Of a DNA stretch of 64,000 nt, positions 60,747 to 64,000 are shown piece by piece; position 1 is the first letter of the stretch, and each line of letters begins with the position of its first letter. The notes under the pieces are model-generated. The model saw only the letters and a list, made by a program, of their open reading frames with translations, searched no databases and was not told where the DNA came from. The DNA lies in assembly GCA_947489665.1 (NCBI GenBank), contig CANLEH010000006.1, forward strand, positions 124,001 through 188,000, in the 5' to 3' direction. A program made the position numbers and the translations under genes. The stretch comes from an uncultured Roseicyclus sp. (lineage in GTDB: Bacteria > Pseudomonadota > Alphaproteobacteria > Rhodobacterales > Rhodobacteraceae).

Positions 60747-61286
60747 ATGCTGATCGCCTTCAACAAACCGATGAATGTGCTGAGTCAATTCACGTCCGAG
60801 GGCGGCTGGCCCGCCTTGGACGGCTTCGGGCTGCCCAAAGGTGTCTACGCAGCAGGGCGGCTGGACCGCGATAGCGAAGGGCTCTTGCTGCTGACCGACG
60901 ATGGCGGGCTGCAGGCGCGCATCTCTTCACCCAAGTTCAAGAAACCCAAGGTTTACTATGCGCTCGTCGAAGGCGTGCCTGATACGCAAGCCCTTGATAA
61001 GCTTGCCAAAGGTGTGCGCCTGAAAGACGGGCAGACCGCGCCTTGCGCGGTCGAGGCTAGGCCCACGCCTGACTGGATCTGGGACCGCGATCCACCAGTC
61101 CGCGTGCGGAAATCCATCACCGATACATGGGTGAAACTGACGCTGAGCGAGGGCAAGAACCGCCAGGTCCGCCGCATGTGCGCGGCCGTCGGTTTCCCCG
61201 TCATCCGCCTCGTACGATGGTCCATCGGGCCCCACGATCTGCGCGATCTCCCCCCCGGACAATGGCGGGAGGTCGTAGGTGTCTGA
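60747..61286 (+). CDS. rluE: 23S rRNA-type pseudouridine synthase (RluE-like)
   Basis: 179 residues. The RsuA-family catalytic Asp lies in GRLDRDSEGLLLLTDDG, with FNKPMNVLSQF at the start and TLSEGKNRQVRRMCAAVGFPVIRLVR near the end. It lacks the N-terminal S4 domain, as RluE does, so RluE (U2457 in E. coli) is the best match by layout. The next gene starts 8 bp before its stop. Confidence 0.9.
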   Translation: MLIAFNKPMNVLSQFTSEGGWPALDGFGLPKGVYAAGRLDRDSEGLLLLTDDGGLQARISSPKFKKPKVYYALVEGVPDTQALDKLAKGVRLKDGQTAPCAVEARPTPDWIWDRDPPVRVRKSITDTWVKLTLSEGKNRQVRRMCAAVGFPVIRLVRWSIGPHDLRDLPPGQWREVVGV

Positions 61287-61848
61287 GGATGAAATCGTTA
61301 CCGTCCGATCCCGCGCTGATCTGCGTAAGTGGTTGACAAATAATCACGAAAGCAAGGCGGGCAATGTCTGGCTGGCGACCTACAAAAAGCACCACCCTGA
61401 TTATCTGCCGTGGCTGGAGGCTGTTGAAGAACTGCTCTGCTGGGGCTGGGTCGATGCCCAAGTTGCGGCTCTTGACGCGGACCGGATGAAGCACCGCATC
61501 GCGCCCCGGAAAGAAACCTCCGCCTGGTCCGCCGTGAACAAAGAGATCGTTTTGCGGATGCGCGCCACAGGTCAGATGACCCCCGCCGGCGAGGCCAAGA
61601 TCGCCGCAGCTGAGGCCAATGGGATGTGGGGTTTTCTGGATGATGTCGAACGTCTGGAAGTGCCAGACGATCTTGCGCAAGCCCTTGGAAAGGCGCGTGA
61701 AACCTGGGACGCCTATCCGAGGTCGGTCAAACGGGGCACGCTGGAATGGATCAAGATGGCAAAGACCGCACCAACACGCGCGCGCCGCATCGACGATGTC
61801 TCGCAAAGCGCAGGTGAGGGTCTGCGACCGTCGATCTTCAGACGCTGA
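61279..61848 (+). CDS. YdeI/OmpD-associated family protein
   Basis: 189 residues from GTG 61279, overlapping the pseudouridine synthase stop by 8 bp. SRADLRKWLTNNHESKAGNVWL, LLCWGWVDAQ and KHRIAPRKETSAWSAVNKE are the YdeI/DUF1905-associated pattern. The C-terminal helix has TLEWIKMAKTAPTRARRI. The family's function is not settled; a link to resistance to membrane-acting peptides has been reported for YdeI-type proteins. Confidence 0.85.
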   Translation: MSEDEIVTVRSRADLRKWLTNNHESKAGNVWLATYKKHHPDYLPWLEAVEELLCWGWVDAQVAALDADRMKHRIAPRKETSAWSAVNKEIVLRMRATGQMTPAGEAKIAAAEANGMWGFLDDVERLEVPDDLAQALGKARETWDAYPRSVKRGTLEWIKMAKTAPTRARRIDDVSQSAGEGLRPSIFRR

Positions 61849-61865
61849 TCGCTCTCCTAGCCTTT

Positions 61866-61919
61866 GTCTTCCATTGGTCAAAAATACCTCGGGGAGCGCG
61901 AGGGGCTGGCCCCTCGCAT
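61866..61919. repeat. Rhodobacterales-type palindromic element at pdhC end
   Basis: TTCCATTGGTCAAAAATACC, then TCGGGGAGCG and hairpin GCGAGGGGC-TG-GCCCCTCGC. On the minus strand this reads as the same GAGGTATTTT element as at 31798. It fills the 79-bp gap between convergent genes and may end the pdh transcript. Confidence 0.7.
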
Positions 61920-61927
61920 GCCGATGT

Positions 61928-63232
61928 TCACGCAAGCATAACCATCGGGTTCTCAAGGTTTTCCTTGATCGCTTGCAGGAACTGCGCGCCCAATGCGCCA
62001 TCAATCACACGGTGATCGACGCTCAGCGTCGTTGACATTACCGTCGCGACGGTCAGCTCGCCATCCTCACCCACAACCGGCTTTTTCACGCCGGCGCCAA
62101 CCGCAAGGATCGAGCCGTGCGGCGGGTTGATGACAGCGTCGAAATTCTCGATCCCGAACATGCCGAGGTTCGAGATCGCGAAGGACCCGCCGACATATTC
62201 GTGCGGCATCAATTTGCCGTCGCGTGCGCGGGTTGCAAGGTCTTTCATCTCCGCGGAAAGGGCTGACAAGCTCTTGGAATCGCTATCTTTTAGGACGGGC
62301 GTGAAGAGGCCGCCATCGACGGCCACGGCAACCGCCACGTCCGATGGCTTCAGCTTGATCATGCGGTCCCCGGCCCAAACGGCGTTGGCGTCCGGCACCG
62401 ATTGCAGCGCCAAAGCGCAGGCCTTGATCACGAAGTCGTTGACCGACAGCTTCACACCGCGCGGCTCAAGCTGTTTGTTGAGCTGGCTGCGGAATTTCAG
62501 CAGCGCGTCCAACTGAATGTCGCGGCGCAGGTAGAAATGCGGGATGGTCTGCTTGGCCTCGGTCAGGCGGGCAGCGACCGTTTTGCGCATGCCATTGAGT
62601 TTGACCTCTTCAAACTCGCGACCCTCATACATCTTGAGGACCTGCTCAGCGCTCGGCCCAGTGGGCATGGCACCAGCGGACGGCGCCGCAGCTGCCGGAG
62701 CGGCGGCTGCGGCAGGGGCCGCTGCGGCAGCAGGTGCAGCGGTGGCACCTTCCACGTCCGCTTTCACGATGCGACCATGGGGACCGGAGCCTTTGACCTG
62801 GCTGAGATCGAGGCCCTTGTCCTTGGCGATGCGGCGCGCCAGCGGCGAGGCGAAGACGCGGGTGCCATCGGCTGCCGCAGGTGCAGCGGGGGCAGGGGAA
62901 GCTGCGGGGGCGGGCGCTGCGGCCTCAGCCGGGGTTGCCTCGGCAGCCGGTGCCGCGGCAGCCGGTGCAGGTGCTGCGGAGAAATCTTCGCCCTCTTCGC
63001 CGATCAGGGCGATGGGCGTGTTTACCTTCACGTTTTCGGTGCCTTCGGCCACCAGGATCTTGCCGATCACGCCTTCATCAACGGCCTCAAATTCCATCGT
63101 GGCCTTGTCGGTTTCGATCTCGGCCAGAAGATCACCGGAAGCGACAGTATCGCCTTCTTTCACGAGCCATTTGGCGAGCGTGCCTTCCTCCATCGTGGGG
63201 GAGAGGGCGGGCATGAGCAGTTCGATGGGCAT
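61928..63232 (-). CDS. pdhC: Pyruvate dehydrogenase complex E2, dihydrolipoamide acetyltransferase
   Basis: 434 residues. One N-terminal lipoyl domain about 1-78 with the lipoylated Lys in [11 protein letters not shown], an Ala/Pro linker about 85-125, the peripheral-subunit-binding domain ([30 protein letters not shown]), a second Ala/Pro linker and the catalytic core ending [16 protein letters not shown] with the active His. It transfers acetyl from lipoate to CoA. It follows a DUF5076 gene by 26 bp in the pdh operon. Confidence 0.97.
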   Translation of the reverse strand: MPIELLMPALSPTMEEGTLAKWLVKEGDTVASGDLLAEIETDKATMEFEAVDEGVIGKILVAEGTENVKVNTPIALIGEEGEDFSAAPAPAAAAPAAEATPAEAAAPAPAASPAPAAPAAADGTRVFASPLARRIAKDKGLDLSQVKGSGPHGRIVKADVEGATAAPAAAAAPAAAAAPAAAAPSAGAMPTGPSAEQVLKMYEGREFEEVKLNGMRKTVAARLTEAKQTIPHFYLRRDIQLDALLKFRSQLNKQLEPRGVKLSVNDFVIKACALALQSVPDANAVWAGDRMIKLKPSDVAVAVAVDGGLFTPVLKDSDSKSLSALSAEMKDLATRARDGKLMPHEYVGGSFAISNLGMFGIENFDAVINPPHGSILAVGAGVKKPVVGEDGELTVATVMSTTLSVDHRVIDGALGAQFLQAIKENLENPMVMLA

Positions 63233-63258
63233 TGGGGTCGGTCTCCCTAAGCGCGTGC

Positions 63259-63507
63259 TTATTCGAGGGTCAGGTGAGTGAAGGGCGCGCGCGGCGCGGC
63301 GCCCTTTTTCAAAGCTGTGATGGCGTCTTTCAGGTCATGTTGTTGGGCGGCAATCCACTCATAGGCCTGATCGTGGCTTACGGTCGCGTCTGTTCCGTAT
63401 TGCTGGGACAGGAGCGCGTCCGGCACCAGGGCCACAACCTCGCCCCCGCCCAGATCGACGGAGACGCGGTAGGCGTCGGCGAATGGATTTTTGCCCAGGA
63501 TGCGCAT
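63259..63507 (-). CDS. DUF5076 small protein in the pdh operon
   Basis: 82 residues of the DUF5076 family, compact with no signal peptide. Its ATG overlaps the pdhB stop by one base (TGATG), so translation is coupled to pdhB, and it lies between the E1-beta and E2 genes. Position suggests an accessory or regulatory role in pyruvate dehydrogenase, but none is known to me. Confidence 0.85.
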   Translation of the reverse strand: MRILGKNPFADAYRVSVDLGGGEVVALVPDALLSQQYGTDATVSHDQAYEWIAAQQHDLKDAITALKKGAAPRAPFTHLTLE

Positions 63508-64000
63508 CAGCGATACGTGACCTGTTTGACGGCGGCGATCACCTCATCGGTGGTGATCAGCGCGTGGCGTTCCAGATTGGCCGCATAGGGCATCGGCACG
63601 TCCTTGCCGGTGCAGTTAATGACCGGCGCGTCAAGGTAATCGAACGCGTTCTGCATCAGGTAGGCCGACAGGTGGTTGCCGATGGAGCAGACCGGGAAGC
63701 CTTCTTCGATCGTCACGCAGCGGTTGGTCTTCATGACCGAGGCCAGCAGTGTGTCGTAGTCGAGCGGACGCAGGGTTCGCAGGTCGATGACCTCCGCCGA
63801 AATACCGTCCTCGGCCAGCTTGTCGGCGGCCTCCAGCGCGTATTGCATCCCGATCCCGAAGGACACGAGCGTCACATCCGTGCCTTCGCGCCAGATTTTG
63901 GCTTTGCCGAAGGGTACGGTGAAATCGTCCATATCCGGCACCTCGAACGAGCGGCCATAGAGGATCTCATTCTCAAGGAATATCACCGGGTTGGGATCGC
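63507..64000 (-). CDS. pdhB: Pyruvate dehydrogenase E1 beta subunit, C-terminal part (cut by window edge)
   Basis: The last 164 codons only; the reading frame continues past the right edge (DPNPVIFLENEILYGRSF at the boundary). The region includes the C-terminal transketolase-like domain: GKAKIWREGTDVTLVSFG, AEVIDLRTLRPLDYDTLL, VTIEEGFPVCSIGNHLSAYL. With E1-alpha it decarboxylates pyruvate using thiamine diphosphate. The stop overlaps the DUF5076 start. Confidence 0.95.
   Translation of the reverse strand, partial: DPNPVIFLENEILYGRSFEVPDMDDFTVPFGKAKIWREGTDVTLVSFGIGMQYALEAADKLAEDGISAEVIDLRTLRPLDYDTLLASVMKTNRCVTIEEGFPVCSIGNHLSAYLMQNAFDYLDAPVINCTGKDVPMPYAANLERHALITTDEVIAAVKQVTYR

Overview
The window is about 64 kb of high-GC chromosome from an alphaproteobacterium of the Rhodobacterales (Roseobacter group). 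The evidence is synteny rather than one marker: fabD-fabG-acpP-fabF-mltG followed by a gene transfer agent (GTA) remnant and cysE; irr divergent from fabA with fabB-fabI nearby; a DUF5076 gene between pdhB and pdhC; rpsF-rpsR-rplI; FecR and beta-barrel genes beside a CHASE2 cyclase. Genes are dense on both strands, many overlap by 1-4 nt, and I saw no tRNA, rRNA, CRISPR array or insertion sequence.

Region 1 (1-15.3 kb) is the accessory and most unusual part. Two paralogous Hanks-type Ser/Thr kinases (the first cut by the window edge) flank a tyrosine-phosphatase-like gene. The complete kinase has a transmembrane helix, a coiled coil of about 225 residues and a C-terminal extracytoplasmic domain with four cysteines. 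The same domain recurs in a secreted three-domain protein (7805-9334), a secreted single-domain protein (9500-9955) and a pilin-like membrane protein with Gly-Thr and Asp-Pro repeats (14341-15288). That makes six copies in four genes. I read this as a possible kinase plus secreted-partner system. Trigger factor, an acetyltransferase, two unknown secreted proteins, NIPSNAP, LysE and PQQ-dehydrogenase genes and the rpsF-rpsR-rplI operon lie among them.

Region 2 (15.4-31.8 kb) is mainly lipid synthesis: fabD, fabG, acpP, fabF, mltG, then a decayed GTA cluster in which the terminase N-terminus is fused in frame to the C-terminal half of the tail/host-specificity protein, then a DUF2793 gene and cysE. 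typA, irr with a small membrane protein, fabA, a frameshifted membrane-protein gene, an M50-like peptidase, fabB and fabI follow.

Region 3 (31.9-46 kb) is catabolic and housekeeping: a dehalogenase, hydrolase and dehydratase operon, a Tet-like MFS pump, pcaB-pcaD, an alcohol dehydrogenase, an enolase-superfamily enzyme with a convergent FadR-type regulator, an OmpA-like lipoprotein, an Ada-like methyltransferase, a Hint-domain protein, nth and adenosine kinase.

Region 4 (46-52 kb) looks like a cyclic-nucleotide signalling locus: two membrane proteins with cNMP-binding-like domains, a CHASE2 class III cyclase, a FecR-domain protein and a TPR/beta-barrel protein.

Region 5 (52-64 kb) holds a sulfotransferase, a GT14-like glycosyltransferase, a HIT protein, a zinc-finger protein, a DUF2459 protein, a Cys-rich secreted protein overlapping the start of polA, polA, a HEPN-like ORF, a MmcQ-like protein, a pseudouridine synthase behind a repeat array, a YdeI-like protein, and pdhC, a DUF5076 gene and partial pdhB.
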